Assembly (NCBI GenBank): GCA_028826165.1 | Contig: JAPDFW010000063.1 | Coordinates: forward strand, 310,001-374,000 | Length of the DNA stretch: 64,000 nucleotides | Direction: 5' to 3' | Source of the DNA: Anaeramoeba ignava | Taxonomy: Eukaryota; Metamonada; Anaeramoebidae | Translations under genes and position numbers: made by a program | Notes under the pieces: generated by a model | Told to the model about the DNA's origin: nothing | Seen by the model: the letters and a program-made list of their open reading frames with translations, nothing else | Database searches by the model: none | Shown here: positions 1 through 11,942 of the stretch, one piece after another | How positions within the stretch are numbered: position 1 is the stretch's first letter | Layout of the letters: each line of letters opens with the position of its first letter

Positions 1-3000
1 GATTCTCGCTCTTATATCCATGTTTTTGAACCAAAATTCGAATTTGCTCCTTAAATCTTGCAATATCTTCCATCACACGGATTAACAATTGTTTATTATC
101 AATACACTGTTTTATAACTGTAGCTTGAGTTGAAACACTCTTGAAAAAACTTGAACTTGGTTGAGTAGGATATGTCTTAATAATCTCAGTCAGAATAAGA
201 AGAGTACTTGCTATGTTTTGTTTTTTCTGAAGTTCTAAAATGGCAGATGAAACAAACATTGTCTTGATATTTTCAGTGCAAGCGTTGCTATCAAAAATTG
301 TTTTTAAATTTTCAAATACTTGATTGCGCAGATCTAAATCAATTTTTTCTCCAATATATAAATTCCACATCAAAACTGTTGGATGAATATACTGCTGTTT
401 TATAGAATCTTTTGGTATATATTCCCCAATAGTTCCTATTGCCAAATTTTGTAAAAGTGTGAGTGTGTTGAAATCCCACTCTTTAATTTGCTTCATTTTG
501 GAAAATAAAACTTGAAATAATTTCTCTGGATTTCGAATTGTAATATCGCATAAAAGTTTATAAATGGCTTGAGCATTAATTTGATGTTGGCCCTAAATTT
601 ATTATATATTTTATTAAATATTTTATATTTATTTTTATTTATATTTTTTTTGATACAGATGCTTCGTTCCACATTTTAACAAAATCTTCCTCTGTAAACT
701 TATTGTTTGCAAGGAGAAAATTAATCAATTCATCTGATCTTCTTGTAATTTCATGATGCATTTTTGGTCCGAATAATAATCCCAAAATATCTTTATTTTC
801 CAACCATTTAAAAAATTTTCTTTTTTTTAAAATTAAAATTAAAATTAAAATTAAAAATATAAATATAAATATAAATATAAATATAAATATAAATAAAAAT
901 ATTTACTCTTTATCAACCCAATTTTTATGATGAATATAATTTCTGGGATAATTTTTAGAATCAGATAATTGAATAATTATTGTTTTAATGGTTGTTATTC
1001 CAGAAACTCTAAAATCTAGAAAAGATGATTCCATAAATCGATAAGCAAGATCTGGATAAAAGTCTGCTTTGAAATCATTTGTTATTTTGCGATCTAAACT
1101 TGTTACTGCTTTAAAAATTAATTTGGCTACATTTTTGATATTTGCTTCTCCCATTTTTCTAAGTTGTTGGAAATCAACAAGTGTAATTTTTTTTAAAAAA
1201 GCCTGTAAATATGGAGTAAGAACTTTTAAAAATTCTTGAGTATATTGATTAGAAATCTAAGAAAAAGAAATAAGAGATTATTATTATAATTTATATTTTA
1301 AATATTTATATTTATATTTATATTTATATTTTAAATATTTATATTTATATTTATATTTATATTTTAAATATTTATATTTATATTTATATTTATATTTTAA
1401 ATATTTATATTTATATTTATATTTTAAATATTTATATTTATATTTATATTTTAAATATTTATATTTATATTTATATTTTAAATATTTATATTTATATTTA
1501 TATTTTAAATATTTTGTTTTTGTTACTTTTTCAATGCATCTAAGGTAATTATAAGTAACTTCTTGAGTTAATTTATGATCTTCTGAAAGTAAAAATCTGA
1601 TCATTTTTTCAAAACCACGAATTCTTCCAAAATATTCGATATTTTCCAAAAAGAAAGAAGAGACATCTTTCATAGATTGCTATTAATATTAATTTTAAAT
1701 ATTATTTTAATTTTAAATTTTAAATATTATTATTTTTATTTAGAAATACTTTAACGAATCGGAAATTGAATTTATCCTCTTTAATTTCTTGATCTTTTTC
1801 GATTTCTTGATCTTTTTCGATTTCTTGATCTTTTTCGATTTCTTGATCTTTTTCAAGTTCCATTTTATCTGTATCAATTTTTAAATCTTCAAATTTAATT
1901 GGATCGAAAGGTTTTTGTAAGAATTGAGTTGTATCTTGAGATTCCCAAAAAGAAACAAAATCTCCCTAAAATTATTATAATTATTTTAATTTAAATTTTA
2001 AATTTTAATTTTAATATTAATTTTAATTTTAATTTTAATTTTAATATTAATTTTAATTTTAATTTTAATTTTAATTTTAATTTTAATTTTAATTTTAATT
2101 TTAATTTTAATTTTAATTTTAATTTTAATTTTAATTTTAATTTTAATTTCATTTTAATTTTAAATTTAATTTTAATTTTAATTTTAATTTTAATTTTAAT
2201 TTTAATTTTAATTTTAATTTTAATTTTAATTTTAAATTTAAATTTTAATTTTTTAATACATGGCACAAAGTAGTAGATTTCCAATTTGGATCTCCTTGAT
2301 ATTCATCAAAAAATCCTCTTTGTGGTTGACCAAATATTCTTGAAAGGCATATACCTAAACCTGCATATTCTTTTTCAATTTTTGAGTAAATAAGATCAAG
2401 GCATCTTTGATAAAATTGATTTATTCTTGGTGCAAATCCAATACTGATGTTCACTCTTTTCCAAAGAGTATTGATTAATTGATAAAAATAAGTTTTGAAA
2501 AAAAATGCTTCTTGTTCTGTTTCAACATTTCCTTTAATCATTTCAGACATTTCTTTTTCTATTTCTTCAATTGCTTCAAGTGGTTCAATTTCTATTATTT
2601 TTTTATAAATAAAATAATAAATAAAATAATAAAATTATAAATTAAAATATAAATAAAATTATAAATTAAATTATAAATAAAATTATAAATTAAAATATAA
2701 ATGCACTTATAAATAAAATTATAAATTAAATTATATATTAAATTATAAATAAAATTATAAATTAAATTATAAATAAAATTATAAATTAAATTATAAATAA
2801 AATTATAAATAAAAATATAAATAAAATTATAAATAAAATTATAAATAAAATTATAAATAAAATTATAAATAAAATTATAAATAAAATTATAAATTAAATT
2901 AATAAATAAAATTATAAATTAAATTATAAATAAAATTATAAATAAAATTATAAATAAAATTATAAATAAAAATTATAAATAAAATTATAAATTAAATTAT

Positions 3001-4026
3001 AAATAAAATTATAAATAAAATTATAAATTAAATTATAAATAAAATTATAAATTAAATTATAAATAAAATTATAAATTAAATTATAAATAAAATTATAAAT
3101 TAAATTATAAATAAAATTATAAATAAAATTATAAATAAAATTATAAATAAAATTATAAATAAAATTATAAATAAAATTATAAAATAAAATTATAAATTAA
3201 AATTATAAATAAAATTATAAATAAAATTATAAATAAAATTATAAATAAAATTATAAATAAAATTATAAATAAAATTATAAAAATAAATTATAAAATAAAT
3301 TATAAATTAAATTATAAATTAAATTATAAAAGAAAATGATAGAAAATTGTTAATTGGAATTTTTATTTTTATTATAAATAAAATTATAAATTAAATTATA
3401 AATTAAATTATAAATTAAATTATAAATTAAATTATTAATTAAATTATAAATTAAATTATAAATTAAATTATAAATTAAATTATAAATAAAATTATAAATT
3501 AAATTTATTAATAAAATTAATGAGAAAATGATAGAAAATTGTTAATTGGAATTTTTATTTTTATTATAAATAAAATTATAAATTAAATTATAAATTAAAT
3601 TATAAATTAAATTATAAATTAAATTATATATAAAATTATAAATTAAATTATAAATTAAATTATAAATTAAATTATAAATTAAATTATAAATTAAATTATA
3701 AATTAAATTATAAATTAAATTATAAATTAAATTATAAATTAAATTATAAATTAAATTATAAATTAAAATATAAATTAAATTATAAATAAAATTAATGAGA
3801 AAATGATAGAAAATTGTTAATTGGAATTTTTTATTTTTATTATAAATTAAATTATAAATTAAAGGAGAAAATATAATAAAAAAAATTTTTTTTTTGGTTA
3901 AATTAAAATTTTAAAAGGAAAAAAAAAAAATTTTTAAATAATAAAATAGAGAACATTACCAAGATTGAAAGCTTTTAAAATTTTTTGATAACGTGCAATT
4001 TGTGGGTTTATTTCTGTTGTTGTCAT
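1..4026 (-). CDS. USP9X/USP24/USP34-type giant ubiquitin hydrolase, N-terminal part (partial)
   Basis: Multi-exon gene read from the minus strand, running off the left edge. My exons are 3960-4026, 2260-2591, 1750-1965, 1527-1679, 907-1256, 657-819 and 592 to beyond 1. All have GT-AG junctions with matching phase, giving about 625 residues so far. The best match is the N-terminal armadillo-like helical region of USP9X-family deubiquitinases. The joined segment WLENKDILGLLFGPKMHHE, followed by an RRSDELINFLL stretch and then EEDFVKMWNEASGQHQ, resembles the USP9X W-I-x-x-x-N-I-L / I-L-R-F / L-x-x-I-W-x-x-x-x-G-K-H-E block. The ubiquitin-hydrolase catalytic domain is not in the window and should lie to the left. 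A DQEIEK repeat occurs in exon 3. The first intron (2592-3959) is almost pure A/T repeat. Family assignment is by eye; other giant ARM-repeat proteins are possible. Confidence 0.68.
2592..3959. repeat. A/T tandem array filling intron 1 of the USP9X-like gene
   Basis: About 1.3 kb of AAATTATAAAT/AAAATTATAAAT-type units. The right part also has a longer block, GAAAATGATAGAAAATTG followed by TTAATTGGAA and a short T-rich stretch. It recurs at about 3332, 3522 and 3796, giving a higher-order repeat. No coding signal is seen. The array lies between exon 1 (22 codons) and exon 2. Confidence 0.85.
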
Positions 4027-4223
4027 TTTATTTTTTTAAAATTATTTTTTAAGTTTTTTTTAATTAAAGAAAAAAAATGAAAAATAAAAAAGAGAAAAAA
4101 AAAATTTTTTAATTAAAAAAAAACAAAAGGAGAAAAATTTTATTTTTAATTATTTTTTTTTTCATTTTTTTTTATTTTTTTCTTTATTCTTTTTTCCCAT
4201 TAATTTTTTTTTTCAATTTAAAA
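4027..4223. promoter_or_regulatory. Divergent promoter, USP9X-like gene / RasGEF
   Basis: The two start codons face away from each other across 197 bp. Each is preceded on its own strand by a T-tract/CAT/T-tract: about 4071-4086 (read on -) for the USP-like gene and about 4153-4173 (+) for RasGEF. No TATA-like element stands out from the A/T background. Promoter function is inferred from position and from recurrence of the motif elsewhere. Confidence 0.4.
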
Positions 4224-7200
4224 ATGACTCAAAATATTTCTCCACAAAAATTACTTCAACTTACAACATCAAAAAGAGGGTTTCGAAGACCAAAACCAAA
4301 ATCACCATCAGTAACAAGAAAAGATAGTTTAAATTTAAAACAAACACAAAAACAAGAAATAAAAGCAAATTTAACTGAAAATGAAAAGAATCAAGAACAA
4401 GAAAAAATAATTCAAGAAGAATTAAAAAGAAAAGAAGAAGAAGCTAAAAAAAAAGAAGCTGAAGATAAATTATTAGAATTAAAACGTATTGAGTTTTTAA
4501 AAAAAGAAGAAGAAAGAAAAAGAGAAATTGAAAAACAAAAAGAATTGAATCGAAAAAAGAAAGCTGAAGAACGTAAAAAAAAAGAAGAACAAGAAAAAAA
4601 GAAGAAAGAAGCTGAAACCCTTAAAAAATTAGAAGAACAAAAAAGAGCAAATTCAACAGATAAAATTCAAAATCCAGAAGATTTAGTAAACAATCCAAAT
4701 TGGAATTCAACATGAAATTTAAAATTAAATTATAAATTAAAATTAAAATTAAAATTAAAATTAAAATTAAAATTAAAATTAAAATTAAAATTAAAATTAA
4801 AATTAAAATTAAAATTAAAATTAAAATTCAATTAAAATTAAAATTAAAATTAAAATTAAAATTAAAATTAAAATTAAAATTAAAATTAAAATTAAAATTA
4901 AAATTATTAAAATTATTAAAATTAAAATTAAAATTAAAATTAAAATTAAAATTTTAAAATTAAAAAAATTAAAATTAAAATAAAAATTAAAATCAAAATT
5001 ATAAATTAAAATTAAAATTAAAATTAAAATTAAAATTAAAATTAAAATTCAAATTATAATTAAAAATAAAATTATAATTAAAATTAAAATTAAAATTAAA
5101 ATTAAAATTAAAATTATAATTAAAATTAAAATTCAAATTAATATTAAAATTAAAATTAAAATTCAACAAAAGTTAAAGTGAGAATTCAAATACAAATTAA
5201 AATTAAAATTAAAATTAAATTTAAAATTAAAAATTTAATTACAAATTTTTATAGCCAGGTGAAATTGAAGATTCATATAAAGATCAAGAAACAAATTTAA
5301 CAGAATATATTCCAAAAGATGTAGAAGATCAAGAAAAAAAAATTGATACAAAAATTTGCAAGTTATTCAAAAAAGAAAAATAATTCAAAAAAAAAATAAT
5401 AATCAAAAAAATTCTTTTTTAATTAATAGTTTTAAAAGAAGATCCAGAAATTGATCGTTCAGAATGGGTTTCTAATGTTATGAGTAGAAATCCAGGAATT
5501 GAAAATCTTTATCAAAGACTTAATCCTTTAAGTAGAGCTCAAAAGTAATTTATTTATAAAAAAAATTTTGTTTTGATTAAATTATTTATATTATTTAAAT
5601 TATTTAGTTTTTGTTATTTATTTAATCCTGGATTTGCTGAAGTGAGAGAAAAATTAACAAAAGAAATGTTATTACAAATTATTATGCAACATTTTATGTG
5701 TCTTGGATTTAGAAAAACAAAAGCTATTTTAGAAGAAGAAAGCAAAGTAAAATGTAAATTATAAATAAAATCAAAATTAAATTTAAATTATAAATAAAAT
5801 ATAAATTATATTAAAATTAAATAAAATATAAAATAAAATCAAAATTAAAATTATAATTATAAATAAAATTAAAATTATAAATTAAATTATAAATTAAATT
5901 ATAAATTTAAAGATGAACCTCATTATTTAAAAGATTCTCGTCTTCAAACACTTCTTCGAATTTCTCTTCAAAAAATTGATTATATTTGGGAATTAACACA
6001 ATTAAAAACAAGAACTGAACAAGAAAATGAAGAAAGAGCAACAAAACTTGCAGAACATTTTACAAGTTTAGGGTAAAAAATTAATTTAATTTAAAATAAA
6101 TTTAAATTTGAAAAAATGAATTTAATTTAATTTGATTTAATTTAATTCAAAAATTTAGTCTTGAAGATGAAGATGAAGATGAACAAGAAGATGATATTTA
6201 TTTTTGGAAAGAACCTCCTGATTCAAATATTATTTATCAAGAAGATAAAGATACAGGAGAACAAAAAAAAATAAAAGCAGCAAGTCTTAATAAATTAGTT
6301 GAACGTTTAACACATGAACAAGAACATAGTCTTCCTTATCTTGAAACTTTTTTAATGACTTATCAATCATTTACAACACCAAAAATGCTTTTAAGGAAAT
6401 TAATTCAACGGTATTTTTAAAAATTAAAATTCATTTTGAAATTAAAATTAAAATTCATTTATAAAATTAAAATTAAAATTCATTTTGAAATTAATATTAA
6501 AATTAAAATTCATTTTGAAATTAATATTAAAATTCATTTTGAAATTAATATTAAAATTCATTTTTAAAATTAAAATTAAAATTCATTTTGAAATTAAAAT
6601 TAAAATTCATTTTAAAATTAAAATTAAAATTCATTTTGAAATTAAAATTAAAATTCATTTTGAAATTAAAATTAAAATTCATTTTGAAATTAAAATTAAA
6701 ATTCATTTTGAAATTAAAATTAAAAGTTGGCACGTTCCAAAATCAAAAAATATGGCTGATGAAATATTCCGCCCTAAAAAAAGATCAATTCAATTAAGAG
6801 TATGTAACGTAATCAAAAATTGGATCGAAAAGCATTATTCAGATTTTCAAACGAAACTGAAAAAAGAAATGTTAGATTTCATTGAGAACACAATCGCAAC
6901 TGATGGACATGTTTCATTATCAAATCAATTAAAAAACCTACTTTTAAGCGGACCTAAAACAACAGTACAAATCAAGCAATCAGGAAACAACGTGAAATCA
7001 TTTGAAGATCAAAAATTAACGGCACCAGAACCAAAAGTGCCAAAAAATATATTCAGTCCAACTTTATCACTTTTTGATGTTGATGAAGAAGAAATTGCAA
7101 GACAATTAACAATAAGAGAATTCTCAATTTACTCTGCAATAAAACCGCCCGAATTATTGAACCAAGCATGGAGCAAAGCTAAATACAAGCATCGGGCAAC

Positions 7201-7801
7201 AAATGTTTTAATGCTCATTAACCGCTTTAATGAAGTCTCCGCTTGGGTCGCAACAACAATTGCCAAAGCGGATAGAATTAGGGTCAGAGTCAAAGTTCTT
7301 TCCAAATTTATCCGACTTTGTGAGCATTTGAATGAACTCAATAATTTTAATACTTTAATGGCTGTTCTTGCAGGAATTAATAATTCTGCTATTTATAGAC
7401 TTAAACATACTTGGGAAGATCTTCCAAAACGCTTCCAAGATTCATTTGCAGAATTATCAAAAAAAATGGCATCAGATTCTTCTTATAAAAATTTAAGAGA
7501 AGCTTTAATGCAAGTTAATCCTCCTTGTATCCCTTATTTGGGTGTTTATTTGACTGATATCACTTTTATTGAAGATGGAAATCCTGATAAAATTGATAAT
7601 CTTATTAATTTTTATAAACGTGTTTTAGTTAGTAAAGTTATCATTAATTTGCAACAATATCAACAAATGGGTTATAATTTTCAACCTGTTCATCAAATCC
7701 AAATATTATTCCAAAAATTCCAAAAATGGGATGATGCTGAGATTTACAAAAAGTCTTTATTGATTGAACCAAGAAATACTGATCGTTCGGAAATTCTTTA
7801 A
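4224..7801 (+). CDS. Ras guanine nucleotide exchange factor (LisH + RasGEF-N + RasGEF/CDC25)
   Basis: Activates a Ras-type GTPase by nucleotide exchange. My exons are 4224-4685, 5255-5357, 5430-5544, 5608-5753, 5913-6072, 6159-6410 and 6727-7801, all phase-consistent, giving 770 residues. Order: Lys/Glu-rich coiled coil (about 45-145); LisH-like helix pair containing MLLQIIMQHFMCLGFRKTKA; RasGEF-N starting KAASLNKLVERLTHEQEHSL; a Ras-exchanger catalytic domain from LFDVDEEEIARQLTIREFSI to the C terminus, with TNVLMLINRFNEVSAWVA and NPPCIPYLGVYLTDITFIED. LisH-RasGEF fusions are known from Dictyostelium. Intron 2 appears to have a GC donor (GCAAGT), the only choice I found that keeps frame. Intron 6 (6411-6726) is an AAATTA/CATTTTGA array that can be misread as a coding start, but the exon begins at 6727. 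The Ras gene at 10363 is the next gene on the same strand. Confidence 0.88.
4686..5254. repeat. AAATTA hexamer array in RasGEF intron 1
   Basis: Intron sequence between GTAAAC (4686) and ATAG (5254). It is nearly all (AAAATT)n with scattered single-base variants. No coding content. Confidence 0.85.
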
Positions 7802-7929
7802 ACATTTTTTCCTTCTTTTTCTTTTTCTCCTTTTTTTCTTTCTGAATTTGTTTTTCTTTTCTTTTCTTTTCTTTTTTTTTCTTTTTTGGATTCTTGAAAT
7901 CTAATTGAATAATGAAAGAATTTTTCAAA

Positions 7930-10205
7930 TTTTATATCAATTTTAAATCAATTTTATATTAATTTTATATTAATTTTAAATCAATTTTAAATTAATTTTA
8001 ATTCAATTTTATATCAATTTTATATCAATTTTAAATCAATTTTAAATCAATTTTAAATCAATTTTATATCAATTTTAAACCAATTTTAAATTAATTTTAA
8101 ATCAATTTTATATTAATTTTATATCAATTTTAAATCAATTTTAAATCAATTTTATATCAATTTTATATTAATTTTATATCAATTTTAAATCAATTTTATA
8201 TCAATTTTATATCAATTTTAAATCAATTTTATATCAATTTTATATCAATTTTATATCAATTTTAAATTAATTTTATATCAATTTTAAATCAATTTTAAAT
8301 CAATTTTAAATCAATTTTAAATCAATTTTATATCAATTTTAAATTAATTTTAAATCAATCTTAAATCAATTTTAAATCAATTTTATATCAATTTTAAATC
8401 AATTTTATATCAATTTTAAATCAATTTTATATCAATTTTAAATCAATTTTATATCAATTTTAAATCAATTTTATATCAATTTTAAATCAAATTTAAATTA
8501 ATTTTAAATCAATTTTATATCAATTTTAAATCAATTTTAAATCTATTTTAAATCAATTTTATATCAATTTTATATCAATTTTAAATCAATTTTAAATTAA
8601 TTTTAAATCAATTTTATATCAATTTTATATCAATTTTAAATCAATTTTAAATCAATTTTAAATCAATTTTATATCTATTTTATATCAATTTTAAATCAAT
8701 TTTAAATCAATTTTAAATCAATTTTAAATCAATTTTAAATCAATTTTAAATCAATTTTAAATCAATTTTAAATCAATTTTAAATCAAATTCTAATTCAAA
8801 TTCTAATTCTAATTCTATTTTAAATTCTATTTTAAATTAATTTTATATCAATTTTATATCAATTTTAAATCAATTTTATATTAATTTTAAATCAATTTTA
8901 AATCAATTTTATATCAATTTTATATTAATTTTAAATCAATTTTAAATCAATTTTAAATTAATTTTATATCAATTTTATATCAATTTTAAATCAATTTTAT
9001 ATCAATTTTATATAAATTTTATATCAATTTTATATTAATTTTAAATCAATTTTTAAATTAATTTTAAATCAATTTTATATCAATTTTAAATCAATTTTAT
9101 ATCAATTTTAAATCAATTTTTAAATCAATTTTATATCAATTTTAAATCAAATTTAAATTAATTTTAAATCAATTTTAAATCAATTTTATATTAATTTTAT
9201 ATCAATTTTAAATAAATTTTATATCAATTTTAAATCAATTTTTAAATCAATTTTATATCAATTTTAAATCAATTTTTAAATCAATTTTTATCAATTTTAA
9301 ATCAATTTTAAATTAATTTTAAATTAATTTTAAATCAATTTTATATCAATTTTATATCAATTTTATATCAATTTTAAATCAAATTTAAATTAATTTTAAA
9401 TCAATTTTATATCAATTTTATATCAATTTTAAATCAATTTTAAATCAATTTTAAATCAATTTTATATCAATTTTATATCAATTTTATATCAATTTTATAT
9501 CAATTTTATATTAATTTTAAATCAATTTTATATCAATTTTATATCAATTTTATATCAATTTTATATCAATTTTAAATCAATTTTATATCAATTTTATATC
9601 AATTTTATATTAATTTTAAATCAATTTTAAATCAATTTTAAATCAATTTTATATCAATTTTAAATAAAATTTTAAATCAATTTTAAATCAATTTTAAATC
9701 AATTTTAAATCAATTTTATATCAATTTTAAATCAATTTTATATAAATTTTATATCAATTTTATATCAATTTTAAATCAATTTTAAATCAATTTTAAATCA
9801 ATTTTATATTAATTTTAAATTAATTTTATATTAATTTTATATCAATTTTATATTAATTTTATATCAATTTTATATCAATTTTAAATCAATTTTAAATTAA
9901 TTTTATATCAATTTTATATCAATTTTATATTAATTTTAAATCAATTTTATATCAATTTTAAATCAATTTTAAATCAATTTTAAATCAATTTTAAATCAAT
10001 TTTAAATCAATTTTATATCAATTTTATATCAATTTTAAATTAATTTTAAATCAATTTTAAATCAATTTTATATCAATTTTAAATCAATTTTATATTAATT
10101 TTATATCAATTTTAAATCAATTTTATATCAATTTTATATCAATTTTAAATCAATTTTATATTAATTTTATATTAATTTTATATCAATTTTATATCAATTT
10201 TAAAT
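7930..10205. repeat. 11-bp minisatellite TCAATTTTAWA, ~200 units
   Basis: Starts about 130 bp after the RasGEF stop and runs to about 10205. The unit is 11 bp, TCAATTTTAAA or TCAATTTTATA, with the ninth/tenth bases switching between AA and TA. Occasional units have TTAA or a lost base. Two small islands of TCTAATTCAAAT interrupt or end it (about 8790-8830 and 10205-10255). The 11-bp period puts an AATTTT tract once per helical turn. No ORF or RNA signal is seen. Confidence 0.9.
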
Positions 10206-10362
10206 CAAATTCTAATTCAAATTCTATTTCTAATTCTAATTCTAATTCAAATTCTTATTTTGTTTTTGGATAATTTTTTTTTTTGCTTTTTGATATTTTT
10301 TCTTTCATTTTTAAAAAAAAATTTTATTTTTTACTTTGCTTTTTTTTTTATTATTCAACTAA

Positions 10363-10935
10363 ATGTCCGAAACAAGATTAGTTGTAGTAGGATCAGGAGC
10401 AGTTGGTAAATCAGCTTTAACAATACGATTTGTTCATTCACAATTTATTGAAACATATGAACCAACAATAGAAGAAACATTCCGAAAACAAATTGAATTA
10501 GAAGGAAGAAATTGTTATTTAGAAATATTGGACACAGCAGGTCAAGAAGAATATGCTTTAATGAGGGATTCTTACATGAGAAATGGTGATGGATTTCTTG
10601 CAGTTTTTTCAATTGTGAAAAAAACAACTTTTGAAGAAATTCAAAGAATTCATACTTTGATTTTAAGAACAAAAGAAACTGATTTTGTTCCAGTTGTTCT
10701 TGTTGGTAATAAAGTTGATTTGGAAAATCATGAAATTACTCAAAAAGATGCTGAAAATTTAGCTTCTTCTTGGAAATGCCCTTATATTGAAACTTCTGCT
10801 AAAACTAATTTTAATGTTGAAAATGCTTTTTTTACTGCTGTTAAAGAAGTTTGGAAAACTAAATCTGATTATAATTCTAATAGTACTCATGTTTTCAAAG
10901 AAAGACAACATAAAAAGAAGTGTTTTTTAATTTAA
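10363..10935 (+). CDS. Ras-family small GTPase with C-terminal CAAX box
   Basis: Single exon, 190 residues, typical Ras length. G1 loop GSGAVGKS (residues 10-17); effector region YEPTIEETFRKQ near residues 32-43; G3 DTAGQEEY with the catalytic Gln (Q61 equivalent) present; G4 NKVD; G5 ETSAKT. It ends KKKCFLI, a CAAX box after a basic stretch. Leu or Ile at the last position favours geranylgeranylation, and the membrane is the likely site of action. The effector loop is closer to Ras/Rap than to Rho or Rab. Residue 13 is Ala instead of the usual Gly. The RasGEF gene lies upstream on the same strand, a possible but unproven partner. Codons end mainly in A in the 5' third and in T in the 3' third. 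A TTTCATTTTT motif lies about 55 nt upstream of the start. Confidence 0.95.
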   Translation: MSETRLVVVGSGAVGKSALTIRFVHSQFIETYEPTIEETFRKQIELEGRNCYLEILDTAGQEEYALMRDSYMRNGDGFLAVFSIVKKTTFEEIQRIHTLILRTKETDFVPVVLVGNKVDLENHEITQKDAENLASSWKCPYIETSAKTNFNVENAFFTAVKEVWKTKSDYNSNSTHVFKERQHKKKCFLI

Positions 10936-11210
10936 AATTTACAAAAACAAATTAAAAAAACAATTTAAAAGGAAAAGGGAAAATCAATTATAATTATATT
11001 TTTTATTTTGGAAAAACCAAACAAAACAAAATTTAAAATAAAATTTAAAATAAAATTCTTTTTTATTTTCTTTATTTCTCTAAAAAGTTTTTTTTAATAT
11101 TATTTTAATATTATTTTAATTTGATTTTAATTTTGATTTGATTTTGATTTGATTTCATGTAAAAGTCTATTTTTATTTCATTTCAATTTCATTTCAATTT
11201 CATGTAAAAG

Positions 11211-11768
11211 TCAATTATCACTTTCATCTTCATCTTCATCTTCATCTTCATCTTCATCTTCATTTTCATTCATAATCACCTCATTATTTTTTGAATTATT
11301 TTGAGAAATTTTTTCTTTTTCTTTCGCAATAATTTTTTGCGCAAACTCCCTCGACAAAGGAGAAACAATCAAATCAATTCCTTGATCCAATTCCTTCAAT
11401 TTTTCAGTTTTCTCTTTTTCAAATTTTCCTTTCATTCGTTGAGCATAAAATCTTTTTTGTCTTTTATCTTTAATATCATCAACTATTTTCATCACTCGAA
11501 TACTTTGCTGAACAAGTTCCCTATTATATCTCACTGGTTCATTTCTTCTTTTTTCAAATTCAAGTGTCGCATCAACCGTCATTTCTTTTCCTGCTAATTT
11601 TCTAAATGATTTTGTCCATCTTGTTTTTCTTGGATTTCTTTTTCGGAAAAAATTTTTTCGGCATTTTGAACGACAAAACCGAAATGTTTTCGAATCGTTT
11701 CTTACAAACATAGTCCCATGTCCGGGATAGCATTTTGAACCACAAAAAGAACAAACGTCTATTCTCAT
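11211..11768 (-). CDS. RLP24: Ribosome biogenesis protein RLP24 (eL24-like)
   Basis: 185 residues, single exon. RLP24 joins pre-60S particles in the nucleolus and is later exchanged for ribosomal protein eL24. The N terminus [18 protein letters not shown] starts the L24e zinc-finger fold, with a second Cys pair in [32 protein letters not shown] and [13 protein letters not shown] are typical of RLP24 rather than of ribosomal L24, as is the long helical C-terminal extension. The tail is an acidic (ED)n run encoded by a GAA-GAT repeat. The gene converges on Ras. A T-tract/CAT/T-tract (reading -) is at about 11800-11817, upstream of the ATG. Confidence 0.94.
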   Translation of the reverse strand: MRIDVCSFCGSKCYPGHGTMFVRNDSKTFRFCRSKCRKNFFRKRNPRKTRWTKSFRKLAGKEMTVDATLEFEKRRNEPVRYNRELVQQSIRVMKIVDDIKDKRQKRFYAQRMKGKFEKEKTEKLKELDQGIDLIVSPLSREFAQKIIAKEKEKISQNNSKNNEVIMNENEDEDEDEDEDEDESDN

Positions 11769-11942
11769 ATTTTATTTATTTTCTAATAAAAAGAATTTGA
11801 AAAAAAAAATGAAAAAATTTTTTTAATTTTTTTTTTCATTTTTTTTCAAAACAATATTAAACAAAGTAAGAAATTATAAATTATAAAATTTTTGCATATA
11901 AACATTTATAAAATTCAAAATCCAAATCATTTCTTCAACTAA

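Noticed and set aside
2592-5254. Telomeric or subtelomeric repeat
   Set aside because: Units are A/T-only hexamers to undecamers inside introns with no G-rich strand; not telomere-like.
6485-6726. ATG at 6485 as start of the RasGEF catalytic ORF (KLKFILKL stretch)
   Set aside because: This stretch is an intron array; RasGEF-N begins upstream, and the exon starts at 6727 with correct phase.
7930-10205. CRISPR-like or centromeric repeat-spacer array
   Set aside because: Head-to-tail 11-bp units with no unique spacers in a eukaryotic genome; a simple minisatellite.
11301-11597. Plus-strand 98-aa ORF opposite RLP24
   Set aside because: Antisense shadow of a clearly identified gene.
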